Below are positions 17,939-24,991 of a stretch of 64,000 nucleotides of DNA, one piece after another (position 1 is the stretch's first letter; each line of letters begins with the position of its first letter). The notes under the pieces were generated by a model. That model made no database searches. It was not told the origin of the DNA and saw only the letters and a program-made list of their open reading frames with translations. A program made the position numbers and the translations under genes. Origin of the DNA: Candidatus Krumholzibacteriota bacterium (lineage in GTDB: Bacteria > Krumholzibacteriota > Krumholzibacteriia > Krumholzibacteriales > Krumholzibacteriaceae); contig JAUWCL010000013.1 of NCBI GenBank assembly GCA_030609325.1, positions 1 to 64,000 of the forward strand, read 5' to 3'.

Positions 17939-19461
17939 TGGCGGGGTCCGTCACGAGAAGGGATATCGCGATAGTCGCCGCGTGTGTCGCCGTTTTCACC
18001 GTCGCGGGGATCCCGGTCGCTGGATCGATGATCGACGATACCTATATCCACATTCAGTACGCACGGAATCTCGCCGAGGCGGGAGAGCTCTCGTTCAACA
18101 GAGGGGATCCGTCGTACGGCGCCACGAGTCCTCTCTGGGTCGGGATACTTGCCCTCGTCCATCTTGCCGGCGGGGACCTCGCGACCTGGTGCCGCGTACT
18201 CTCCCGGGTGGCCGGAGCCCTCTCGATAGTGATGATCTACTTCTTTGTCATGAGACTCGACGGCAGGCGGCTGGTAGCCGGAGCCGCCGCCGCCGTGCTG
18301 GCGTGCGAGGCCTGGCTGCTGAGGTGGAGCGCGACGGGGATGGAATCCTCGTTCGCACTGCTGACAGTCCTCACCTGTCTCTTCGCCGGCATCACGGCGT
18401 CACGCTCGACAGGGAGAAACGTCCTGTTCGGGCTGCTCCTCTTTCTCGCCTGCCTGGTCAGGCCTGAAGCGGGGCTGATGGTTCCGGCGGCCTTTGTATC
18501 CTTTGCTTTGGCAGAACGGTCGACCCCGCTGCGGAGGCGCTTCCTCTGGCTTCTCGTATTTACCGTGCTGATGGCGGGATGGCTGCTCCTTGTCCGCTCG
18601 CATACCGGAACTTTCCTGCCGCTCACCGCCGGCGCCAAGCAGGGGAAGCCCGCCTTCGGGACGGGCATGCTGGCATCCGCACTTGTCCCGCTGAAGATAA
18701 TCGGGGCGACGCTCCTGTTTCCGGCCGCCGCCGCGGTCTTCGCCGCTGCCGGAATATTGCGCGACAGAAAATTTCCAGACATGGGAAGCGGACTGTCAAG
18801 GGGAGGTCTTCTTTTCCTGCTTCTCTGGGTCTTTCTCCTTCCCGCCATCTACGTGATATTCGATTTTCATGTCCTGTCGAGATATCTCCTGCCCGTCATT
18901 CCGGCAATAGTGGCCGTAGGGATCGCCGGAGCGGCGAGGCTGCTTCGCTACGCCCGCCCCAGGACCATGCGGACGGTGATCATTCTCATCGCCGGCGCGA
19001 CGATGCTGCAGAGCCTGGTCTTCTATTTCACGGTCGTGGTGAGTCCGACGCGGGAGTTCTCCAGGGGGCTCGAGGAGGTGCTCGTCCCGATGGGCCGTTG
19101 GCTGGCTGAGAACTCGCTGCCCGGCTCGGTCGTCGCTTCCCCCGACATCGGCGCAATAGGGTATTTCTCCGGGAGGGAGGTGCTGGACCTCGGAGGCCTG
19201 GTGACTCCCGAGATAAACGATATGCGCAGGAAGATAGATGTCGAGAGGATAATCGACGAGGGTCTCTACCTCGATCTCGGGGCAGATTATCTCGTCGACC
19301 GGCACCGGGTGCCGAGACGTTTCGACGGGACTGTGATCCGGGGCGTCCGGTTTACCGCGCTGATCGGCGGCGTCGTATCGAACCTCGGGATACGTAAGCC
19401 CGATCCCGTGACATACGTTCTCTACCGGCTCGAGCCGGCGCGGCAGGGGGAGGGAAGATGA
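17938..19461 (+). CDS. GT-C (ArnT/PMT-like) multi-membrane glycosyltransferase
   Basis: The 507-residue protein has about 10-12 hydrophobic segments and a soluble C-terminal tail. The first loop contains the acidic pair in MIDDTYIHIQYARNLAE followed by YGATSPLW. This is the catalytic-loop signature of a GT-C group that uses polyprenyl-phosphate sugars outside the cytoplasmic membrane. The C-terminal soluble part includes SPDIGAIGYFSGREVLDLGG, also typical of that group. ATG 17938 shares one base with the previous stop (TGATG). Donor and acceptor are unknown; the polyprenyl-phosphate sugar synthases at 2033 and 7594 are natural partners. Confidence 0.8.
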   Translation: MAGSVTRRDIAIVAACVAVFTVAGIPVAGSMIDDTYIHIQYARNLAEAGELSFNRGDPSYGATSPLWVGILALVHLAGGDLATWCRVLSRVAGALSIVMIYFFVMRLDGRRLVAGAAAAVLACEAWLLRWSATGMESSFALLTVLTCLFAGITASRSTGRNVLFGLLLFLACLVRPEAGLMVPAAFVSFALAERSTPLRRRFLWLLVFTVLMAGWLLLVRSHTGTFLPLTAGAKQGKPAFGTGMLASALVPLKIIGATLLFPAAAAVFAAAGILRDRKFPDMGSGLSRGGLLFLLLWVFLLPAIYVIFDFHVLSRYLLPVIPAIVAVGIAGAARLLRYARPRTMRTVIILIAGATMLQSLVFYFTVVVSPTREFSRGLEEVLVPMGRWLAENSLPGSVVASPDIGAIGYFSGREVLDLGGLVTPEINDMRRKIDVERIIDEGLYLDLGADYLVDRHRVPRRFDGTVIRGVRFTALIGGVVSNLGIRKPDPVTYVLYRLEPARQGEGR

Positions 19462-20291
19462 CGGCTTCAGGCCCCGGTCTCAGGATGGAAGACCTCCCCG
19501 AGCCTGTGATCCCCGCCGGCATACCGGAGGACCGGATGCCGAACCTGCTCGAGAACTGGTTTCTCGGTTCGAAGGCGAAGAGATGGCTCAGCCGCAGGCG
19601 TTTCGTGACGGTGACCGGCATGCTCCCCGCCGGAGACGGGCGGAGGGCTCTCGACGTCGGTTGCGGATGGGGCTACAACCTCTTTCTCCTCAGCCTGCGC
19701 GGATATGAGCCGTACGGGATCGACATCGTGCAGAACGACTTTACCGCGGCTTCCATGATCGCAAGGGCAAACGGCGCGGAGGCCGGGTTGTGCGGCGCCG
19801 ACATGAGCGCTCTTCCCTTCGGCGACGGGACGTTCGCCGCGGTTACCGCCGTGGAGACGTTCGAACATATCTTTCATCCCGATCGCCCCGCGGCCGTCCG
19901 CGAGGCGATGCGCGTATTGATGCCCGGAGGCGTGCTCGTTCTCTCGACGCCCAACTACTACTCGATCGTCGAGACCGGCAAGCGTATCGTTACCCGCATG
20001 CCGTTCCTCAAGAGGGCGCTCCCGGGGATGTGCTATCCCGTCGGCGACATCGAACGCGGTGACTACCATCCGTACGGCTATCACAGGCCGTCGCCCGCCG
20101 GAGAGATCCGGTCCTTTCTCGAAAGGGAAGGATTCGAGGTCACGGGTATGAAGAGGATCATCTTTGTGCTGAAGAACGTGCCCGATGGCCTCTTTCCCGT
20201 CGCAAGGGCGATCGAGAGGGTCATGGAAGGCCTTCCCCCGGTCAGCCTGCTCGCCTCGACCTTCGTCGTGCGCGCCGCCAGACCCCTGTAG
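19458..20291 (+). CDS. class I SAM-dependent methyltransferase
   Basis: 277 residues with a Methyltransf_11-type fold. The SAM-binding loop is DVGCGWGYN near residue 62, with GIDIVQND at strand 2 and AVTAVETFEHIFHPDR at strand 4, followed by LMPGGVLVLSTPNYYS. The position, last in the glycan island with a 4-nt overlap to the GT-C gene, suggests methylation of a sugar or of the glycan end, a known chain-termination step. Ubiquinone-type or lipid substrates cannot be excluded. Confidence 0.83.
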   Translation: MTASGPGLRMEDLPEPVIPAGIPEDRMPNLLENWFLGSKAKRWLSRRRFVTVTGMLPAGDGRRALDVGCGWGYNLFLLSLRGYEPYGIDIVQNDFTAASMIARANGAEAGLCGADMSALPFGDGTFAAVTAVETFEHIFHPDRPAAVREAMRVLMPGGVLVLSTPNYYSIVETGKRIVTRMPFLKRALPGMCYPVGDIERGDYHPYGYHRPSPAGEIRSFLEREGFEVTGMKRIIFVLKNVPDGLFPVARAIERVMEGLPPVSLLASTFVVRAARPL

Positions 20292-20309
20292 AGCTCCCCG
20301 TCTCCGTGA

Positions 20310-20338
20310 CTCCGCGGGCCTTTCGATCGCCCGCAGAG
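20310..20338 (+). terminator. hairpin terminator at the end of the glycan island
   Basis: CTCCGCGGGC (20310-20319) pairs with GCCCGCAGAG (20329-20338) with one C-A mismatch around a 9-nt loop. A loose pyrimidine stretch CTTCTATTT follows a few bases later rather than a clean U-run. It is likely intrinsic but leaky termination after the methyltransferase gene. Confidence 0.5.
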
Positions 20339-20356
20339 TGCGTCTTCTATTTGCCC

Positions 20357-20371
20357 GTGGGAAGAGGTGGG
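20357..20371 (+). promoter_or_regulatory. auxiliary pair of MraZ-type GTGGG repeats
   Basis: GTGGG at 20357-20361 and again at 20367-20371 keep the same 10-bp period and strand as the main MraZ array 133 bp downstream. MraZ is known to bind GTGGG-type direct repeats spaced one helical turn apart. Two units may be enough for weak binding or looping. A chance occurrence in G-rich sequence is possible. Confidence 0.4.
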
Positions 20372-20481
20372 GGAGAGGGTAAAAACGCAAGAATTCGATA
20401 TTTTTTCACACAGATTTCACAACTCCTTATATAGCAAGGGATTAAAAGGCGGCAAAATCGGCGGCTCCGTGACATTTCCTC

Positions 20482-20509
20482 TTGACACTGTGGGGTGAAG
20501 TGGGATAAA
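20482..20509 (+). promoter_or_regulatory. promoter of the dcw (mraZ) operon
   Basis: A perfect -35 TTGACA (20482-20487) is followed after 16 bp by GATAAA (20504-20509); with a 17-bp spacer the hexamer is ATAAAG. The next ~30 kb of cell-wall and division genes have no comparable promoter, so this probably drives the cluster. The MraZ array starts inside the spacer and covers the -10. Confidence 0.65.
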
Positions 20510-20525
20510 GTGGGGCGAAATGGAG
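20490..20525 (+). promoter_or_regulatory. MraZ box: GTGGG direct repeats at exact 10-bp spacing
   Basis: GTGGG occurs at 20490-20494, 20500-20504 and 20510-20514, with a degraded fourth copy (ATGGAG) at 20520-20525. In E. coli and mycoplasmas MraZ binds three or more such repeats in front of its own operon. Here the repeats overlap the promoter hexamers, so MraZ binding should repress by blocking RNA polymerase. Confidence 0.85.
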
Positions 20526-20624
20526 AGGTTAGTCCCCTAAATATTGAAATTGTCACAGCCGGCGCCAACTGATTTTTCCGGCCGTGAGGTGGGACGGAAG
20601 AAGGGTCTCTGAAAGGCCGGAGAG

Positions 20625-21059
20625 ATGCAGAACTTCCTTGGAAATTTCGAATGTACGATCGATGTGAAGGGCCGCCTCATGGTCCCGGCGAAGTTCAGGC
20701 ATCTCGTGCCGGAAGTATCGGCAGGCATGTACGTGATATCGATGGGCAAGGAACGGTGCCTCAATCTCTATCCGGTCAACGAATGGAACGAGGTCGTCGT
20801 CAGCAAACTGCACGAGCTTCCTCCGGGTCTGGAGAAGAGGAACTATATAAGGTTCTACAGCAAGAAATCAAGGACGCTCAACCTCGACAAGTCAGGCCGG
20901 ATCGCGATTCCGTCTGCGATGCTCGAGGTGCTGGGCGGCCCGAAGAGGGTAATGGTCGTCGGAGTCCTTAATTACATCGAGGTATGGTCGATCGAGGACT
21001 ACGAGAAGATCAGCCGTGAAGCGGAAGATACCTTCCGCGACGGAAACTGGGAATACTAG
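20625..21059 (+). CDS. mraZ: MraZ, AbrB-fold transcriptional regulator of the dcw cluster
   Basis: 144 residues with the two tandem SpoVT-AbrB-like MraZ repeats. Repeat one carries NFECTIDVKGRLMVPAKFR and repeat two TLNLDKSGRIAIPSAML, including the DKxGR..IP core of each half. MraZ is a ring-shaped DNA-binding protein that binds GTGGG repeats before its own gene. That array is present at 20490-20525. The ATG follows GGAGAG directly upstream. Length is normal (E. coli 152). Confidence 0.96.
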   Translation: MQNFLGNFECTIDVKGRLMVPAKFRHLVPEVSAGMYVISMGKERCLNLYPVNEWNEVVVSKLHELPPGLEKRNYIRFYSKKSRTLNLDKSGRIAIPSAMLEVLGGPKRVMVVGVLNYIEVWSIEDYEKISREAEDTFRDGNWEY

Positions 21060-21076
21060 GAAGGCGGGGAGCAGGG

Positions 21077-21478
21077 ATGAGAGTCTACCGTACCGAACGC
21101 GACGGCATAGAGGTCCTGAGGATCTCAGGCATCATCGACAGCAGCGATGCCGATATGCTCGTCAGCCACATCGGTTCGGACTCGATCGCATCGGGCGGAT
21201 GCTGCATCCTCGATTTCGAAGGTGTCCGTCATGCCGACTACAGGGTATTCCAGTCACTCGAAAGGCTGATCGGCAGGAGCCCCGGGGTTATCTTCAGCGG
21301 ATTCAACGACTATCTCCTCAGTATCTTCGCTTTCGCAAGCAGTACGAAGACAGCCCCCGTTTTTTCCGACTGGAGGAAGGCCTTCAGGTATCTGAAGGTC
21401 GAAAGGGTAAAGCTGGGCGTGTACGCAGCCGGACAGCCGGCGGCGGGAGACAGCCCGCCGGAGGTGGACGGCAGGTGA
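21077..21478 (+). CDS. STAS-like domain protein inside the dcw operon
   Basis: 133 residues; residues about 1-110 follow the STAS (anti-sigma antagonist) pattern. Strands are IEVLRISGIID and GGCCILDFEGV, a helix follows RVFQSLERLIG, a strand is GVIFSGF, and the last helix is WRKAFRYLKVE. The usual D-S-S/T-G turn carrying the phospho-serine reads D-Y-R-V, so kinase control by phosphorylation at that site looks impossible. The last 20 residues are a Pro/Gly-rich tail. It sits between mraZ and rsmH, where these genes are normally adjacent, 17 nt after mraZ and overlapping rsmH by 4 nt. Function unknown; a role as a protein-interaction module in division control is inference. Confidence 0.7.
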   Translation: MRVYRTERDGIEVLRISGIIDSSDADMLVSHIGSDSIASGGCCILDFEGVRHADYRVFQSLERLIGRSPGVIFSGFNDYLLSIFAFASSTKTAPVFSDWRKAFRYLKVERVKLGVYAAGQPAAGDSPPEVDGR

Positions 21479-22386
21479 TACATACGCCTGTCCTGGTCGA
21501 TGAGGTCGTGAGGTTTCTGATGACAGGAAGGGAAGGGACATACATCGACGGAACGGTCGGGACGGGCGGGCACGCCGAGGCGATCCTCGAGGCGGGCGGC
21601 GAGGGTGTCGGGCTCGTCGGAATCGACCGGGACCCTAAGGCCCTGGCGGTCGCCGCCGAAAGGCTCAAGAAGTTCGGTGACCGCGTCAGGCTCGTTCGAG
21701 GCAATTTCTCTGACATATCGAAGCATCTGGACGGCGAGAGGTGTGAGGGAGCCCTTCTCGATCTCGGCATCTCGTCCCTCCAGATAGCCGACGGGGACCG
21801 CGGATTCAGCTATCTCGAGGACGGCCCGCTGGATATGGCGATGGGGCCGGATGACGGAGACGTCCAGGACCTGCTCGATACGGTCTCCGAACGGGAACTG
21901 GCGGGAATAATACGCGAATACGGAGAAGAGCGCAGAAGCCGGGCGATCGCCCGAGAGATCGTCGGGGAACGGTCCGGTGGACGCATAGAGCGTACGGCAA
22001 GGCTGAGGGCGGCGATCGAAAGGGTCGCACCCGCGAGGGACGCTGTCTCGACTCTCGCCCGAGTCTTTCAGGCGCTGAGAATCTGGGCGAACGGGGAGCT
22101 CGAAGCGCTCACGGCCTTTCTTCCCACGGCCCTCGAGCTCTGCACGCCGGGCGGAAGACTCGTCCTGATCAGTTACCACTCGCTCGAGGACAGGATAGTG
22201 AAGAGATTCTTTCGGGCCGAGGAAAAGGGCTGCACCTGCCCTTCCGATTTTCCGGAATGTGTCTGCGGAAAGGAACCCCGGTTGAGGGTCATCACCAGGC
22301 GGCCCGTCGTCCCCGGTGAGGAAGAGATATCGGAGAATCCAAGGGCGCGAAGCGCCAGGCTGCGTGCTGCTGAACGGCTGGCGTAA
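21475..22386 (+). CDS. rsmH: 16S rRNA (cytosine1402-N4)-methyltransferase RsmH (MraW)
   Basis: 303 residues. The protein starts at GTG 21475 (GTGA overlap with the STAS gene, GGAGG at 21460-21464). It begins IHTPVLVDEVV, the standard RsmH N-terminus. The SAM-binding loop is GTVGTGGHAEAIL, and ALLDLGISSLQ, LDMAMGP, VFQALRIWANGELEAL and LISYHSLEDRIVKRFF are all diagnostic. It methylates C1402 of 16S rRNA. It is the usual neighbour of mraZ in dcw clusters. Confidence 0.97.
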   Translation: MIHTPVLVDEVVRFLMTGREGTYIDGTVGTGGHAEAILEAGGEGVGLVGIDRDPKALAVAAERLKKFGDRVRLVRGNFSDISKHLDGERCEGALLDLGISSLQIADGDRGFSYLEDGPLDMAMGPDDGDVQDLLDTVSERELAGIIREYGEERRSRAIAREIVGERSGGRIERTARLRAAIERVAPARDAVSTLARVFQALRIWANGELEALTAFLPTALELCTPGGRLVLISYHSLEDRIVKRFFRAEEKGCTCPSDFPECVCGKEPRLRVITRRPVVPGEEEISENPRARSARLRAAERLA

Positions 22387-22439
22387 CCCGCGCCCGCCGG
22401 GCTGTCCGCGGCGACCGCGGGCGGCGGAGAGGATCTGAG

Positions 22440-22868
22440 ATGAAAGCAGGACACGAATATATCGATTATCTGTCGATGATGGTGAAAAGGGCCCTCGAAG
22501 GAAAGATGGGACCGTTCAACTTTCTGATCATACTGGGATTCTTTTCGAGCCTCGTACTTCTCCATATCTCGCTGCACGTGCATCTCGACGGGATCTCGAC
22601 GCAGATCGAGGAGGGAACGAGACTGAAGCAGTCGCTCGAGGACGAGAAGAACCGCCTGATGTCGCGCAGGAACGAACTCGTATCGGCCGACAGGATAATC
22701 CCCCTGGCGAAAGCCGCCGGAATGCACGCGGGAACGCCGGACCAGATACACAGGGTCGCCTATTGCGAGCCCGGTAAGATGACAGATAGAGACAGAGCCC
22801 GTTGGGTCCTCAGGGGTGTGGAGGGCGGGATCCCCTCCACACCGCCAGGAGTACCGGAGAGCAGATGA
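22440..22868 (+). CDS. ftsL: FtsL-like division protein
   Basis: 142 residues. One membrane helix (FNLIILGFFSSLVLLHIS region, residues about 26-45) is followed by a leucine-zipper-like coiled coil (STQIEEGTRLKQSLEDEKNR) and the region ADRIIPLAKAAGMHAGTPDQ, which matches the FtsL/DivIC pattern. Sequence conservation in FtsL is low, so position between rsmH and ftsI carries weight. It would form the FtsQLB periplasmic complex. The 53-nt gap before it contains a GC-rich inverted repeat (CGCCCGC 22391-22397 with GCGGGCG 22417-22423). The gene ends in an ATGA overlap with ftsI. Confidence 0.85.
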   Translation: MKAGHEYIDYLSMMVKRALEGKMGPFNFLIILGFFSSLVLLHISLHVHLDGISTQIEEGTRLKQSLEDEKNRLMSRRNELVSADRIIPLAKAAGMHAGTPDQIHRVAYCEPGKMTDRDRARWVLRGVEGGIPSTPPGVPESR

Positions 22869-24991
22869 AGTCGCGATTTTCAGACTGGCGGATAAACACG
22901 GTCACGGTACTGTCAGTTGTCGTCGTCTGCGTGATCTTTCTCCGGATAGTCCATATCCAGATCGCAAACCATGAGGATATCAACGAAGATGCACGGAACC
23001 GGTTGCATCCGAGGGTCGCATGGACGGCCCGCCGGGGCAGCATCTTCGATCGCAACGGCCTGCCGCTGGCCGTTACAAACAGGACTTATGTTCTTGGCGT
23101 CACCCCCCGGGACCTTCCTGATGATGACGATAAGCTCGAGGTTCTCTCTGACGCCGCCTCGACTACAAGGTCGTTTATCCGCTGTCTCCTGAAACGGAAA
23201 GACACCTACATACGGCTCGCCAGGAAGGTCTCGCTCTCCTGTCAGCAGGAGAAAATTCTTTCATCGATGCCGGGAGTCAGGCTCGATCCCGATCCCGAGC
23301 GGATGAATCCGTTCCACTGCATGACTCCCCTGCTCCTCGGCTCGGTCGGCTCCGACGGCTCGGGAACGGGAGGGATCGAACTTTCATTCAGCGACCTCCT
23401 CAGGGGCACCGACGGATGGAAGGTTTACAGCAGGGACGCGGAAGGCAGACTTTACCGACGTGCGGATGCGCCCGGGCGAAAACCGGAAAACGGCCACGAT
23501 CTCTATCTCACGATCGACTCAAGGGTCCAGGCGATAGTCGATTTCGAGCTCGAACAGGCCGTTTCGAGATGCGGTGCGGCCTCGGGCGCAGCCGTTGTTG
23601 TCGACCCGTGGACAGGTGAGATATACGCTCTGGCCGAGAAGGAAGGCGCGAAGGCGGGGAAGATAAAGAATGAGGCGGCCCTCTATTCTACAAGCTGCAT
23701 CTACGAGCCGGGCTCGACCTTCAAGCTGATAACGAGCGCCTACCTCCTCGAGAGGGGTGAGGTGGATGCGTACGACGTTTTCTACGGTGAGGAAGGCGAG
23801 GCCGATTTCTGGTTCGGGACATTCAGGGATGCCCACAAGTTCGGCTGGTTGACCTTCAAGGAGACTTTCAAGAAATCGAGCAACATCTGCACGATTAAGG
23901 CTGTCATGAACACCGACAGGGAGGATTTTTATTCGTTCCTCCTTCGGTTCGGCTTCGGGAGCAGGACCGGGATCAGCCTGCCCGCCGAATCGGCCGGGAC
24001 CCTCCGTAAGCCGGAAGACTGGTCGGGAAGGTCGCTTCCCAGCATGGCGATCGGGCAGGAAATCGGGGTGACCGTGCTCCAGATGGCGATGGCCTACTGC
24101 GCGGTCGCGAACGGTGGAAACCTCATGGTCCCGCGGATCGCGCACGAGGTGAGGGATTCCGAGGGAGAACTGGTGAGGGAATTCAGTCCCGTCAGTGTCA
24201 GGAGGGTAATCTCTCCGGGTACGGCGAGGAAGCTCAGAGAGTTCTGCCGCGACGTCGTGGTCGACGGAACGGGCGTCAGGGCTGCCGTTGATGGGATCGA
24301 CGTCGCCGGCAAGACGGGAACGGCCCAGGTGGCCGACGGCTCCGGATATCTGCAGAATACGTGGGTAGCGAGCTTCGCCGGATTCGTTCCCGCAGACAAA
24401 CCGAGGTTCGTCTGCATGGTCGTACTCAACGAGCCCGCATCCGACTGGCAATACGGCGGATTGTCTTCTGCCGTAGTCTTCAGCGAGATAGTCGAGGGCA
24501 TCAACCTCGCTTCCGATCTTCTCGTCCCCGAGGCGGACTGGATCGTCGATTCGACACGCCTTCAGGGCGACATGATCGCCGTGCCGAGTTTCTTCAGGCT
24601 CAGATGCGCCGAGGCCGCGCAGCTCGCTAACGACTGCGATCTGAATATCATCTTCTCCAGCGACGAGGGGGAGGTCTATTCGCAGATACCCGGTCCCGGC
24701 ACACTCATCAAGAAGGGTGGGAGGGTAGACCTTTCGTTCATTTCCGGCGGCGACAGGAAAAAGTCTGGCGTAGCTGTGCCGGACCTCATGGGCCTCTCGA
24801 TCAGGCAGGCAAGGCGCATGCTCATCGAATCGGGTCTGAGGAGCAGGGTCGCCGGATCCGGGGCGGTCCTGAGGCAGGATCCGGCTCCGGGCCGCAAGGT
24901 GTTAAGAGGAAGCACCGTATCGATCCGGTGCGGCACGTCGAAAAAGAGGGAATGTGGTGGATTAACTCTCGCTGGAGGGGCTGCAAGGTGA
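22865..24991 (+). CDS. ftsI: FtsI-type transpeptidase (class B PBP) with two C-terminal PASTA domains
   Basis: 708 residues: one membrane helix at about 11-30, a dimerisation domain (ARRGSIFDRNGLPLAV), then a transpeptidase domain from about 205. The active-site motifs are S-T-F-K in EPGSTFKL, SSN in KSSNICT and KTG in AGKTGTAQ. Two PASTA repeats follow from about 575 (VPSFFRLRCAEAAQLANDC and VPDLMGLSIRQARRMLIESG). It cross-links septal peptidoglycan. PASTA tails are common in Gram-positive and Bacteroidota division PBPs but absent from E. coli FtsI. The true start is ATG 22865. Confidence 0.95.
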   Translation: MKSRFSDWRINTVTVLSVVVVCVIFLRIVHIQIANHEDINEDARNRLHPRVAWTARRGSIFDRNGLPLAVTNRTYVLGVTPRDLPDDDDKLEVLSDAASTTRSFIRCLLKRKDTYIRLARKVSLSCQQEKILSSMPGVRLDPDPERMNPFHCMTPLLLGSVGSDGSGTGGIELSFSDLLRGTDGWKVYSRDAEGRLYRRADAPGRKPENGHDLYLTIDSRVQAIVDFELEQAVSRCGAASGAAVVVDPWTGEIYALAEKEGAKAGKIKNEAALYSTSCIYEPGSTFKLITSAYLLERGEVDAYDVFYGEEGEADFWFGTFRDAHKFGWLTFKETFKKSSNICTIKAVMNTDREDFYSFLLRFGFGSRTGISLPAESAGTLRKPEDWSGRSLPSMAIGQEIGVTVLQMAMAYCAVANGGNLMVPRIAHEVRDSEGELVREFSPVSVRRVISPGTARKLREFCRDVVVDGTGVRAAVDGIDVAGKTGTAQVADGSGYLQNTWVASFAGFVPADKPRFVCMVVLNEPASDWQYGGLSSAVVFSEIVEGINLASDLLVPEADWIVDSTRLQGDMIAVPSFFRLRCAEAAQLANDCDLNIIFSSDEGEVYSQIPGPGTLIKKGGRVDLSFISGGDRKKSGVAVPDLMGLSIRQARRMLIESGLRSRVAGSGAVLRQDPAPGRKVLRGSTVSIRCGTSKKRECGGLTLAGGAAR

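Larger units (their letters stand above)
20292..20624 (+). other. intergenic regulatory region between glycan island and dcw cluster
   Basis: There is no gene in these 333 bases. From left to right they hold a terminator-like hairpin (20310-20338), a pair of GTGGG repeats (20357-20371), an AT-rich stretch with TTTTTTCACACAG and TTATATAG (about 20398-20435), the main promoter and its GTGGG array (20482-20525), and a leader of about 110 nt up to mraZ. Confidence 0.8.

Noticed and set aside
21384-21770. Alternative minus-strand gene across the STAS/rsmH junction
   Set aside because: The translation has no motif and lies against two genes with good starts and family signatures.
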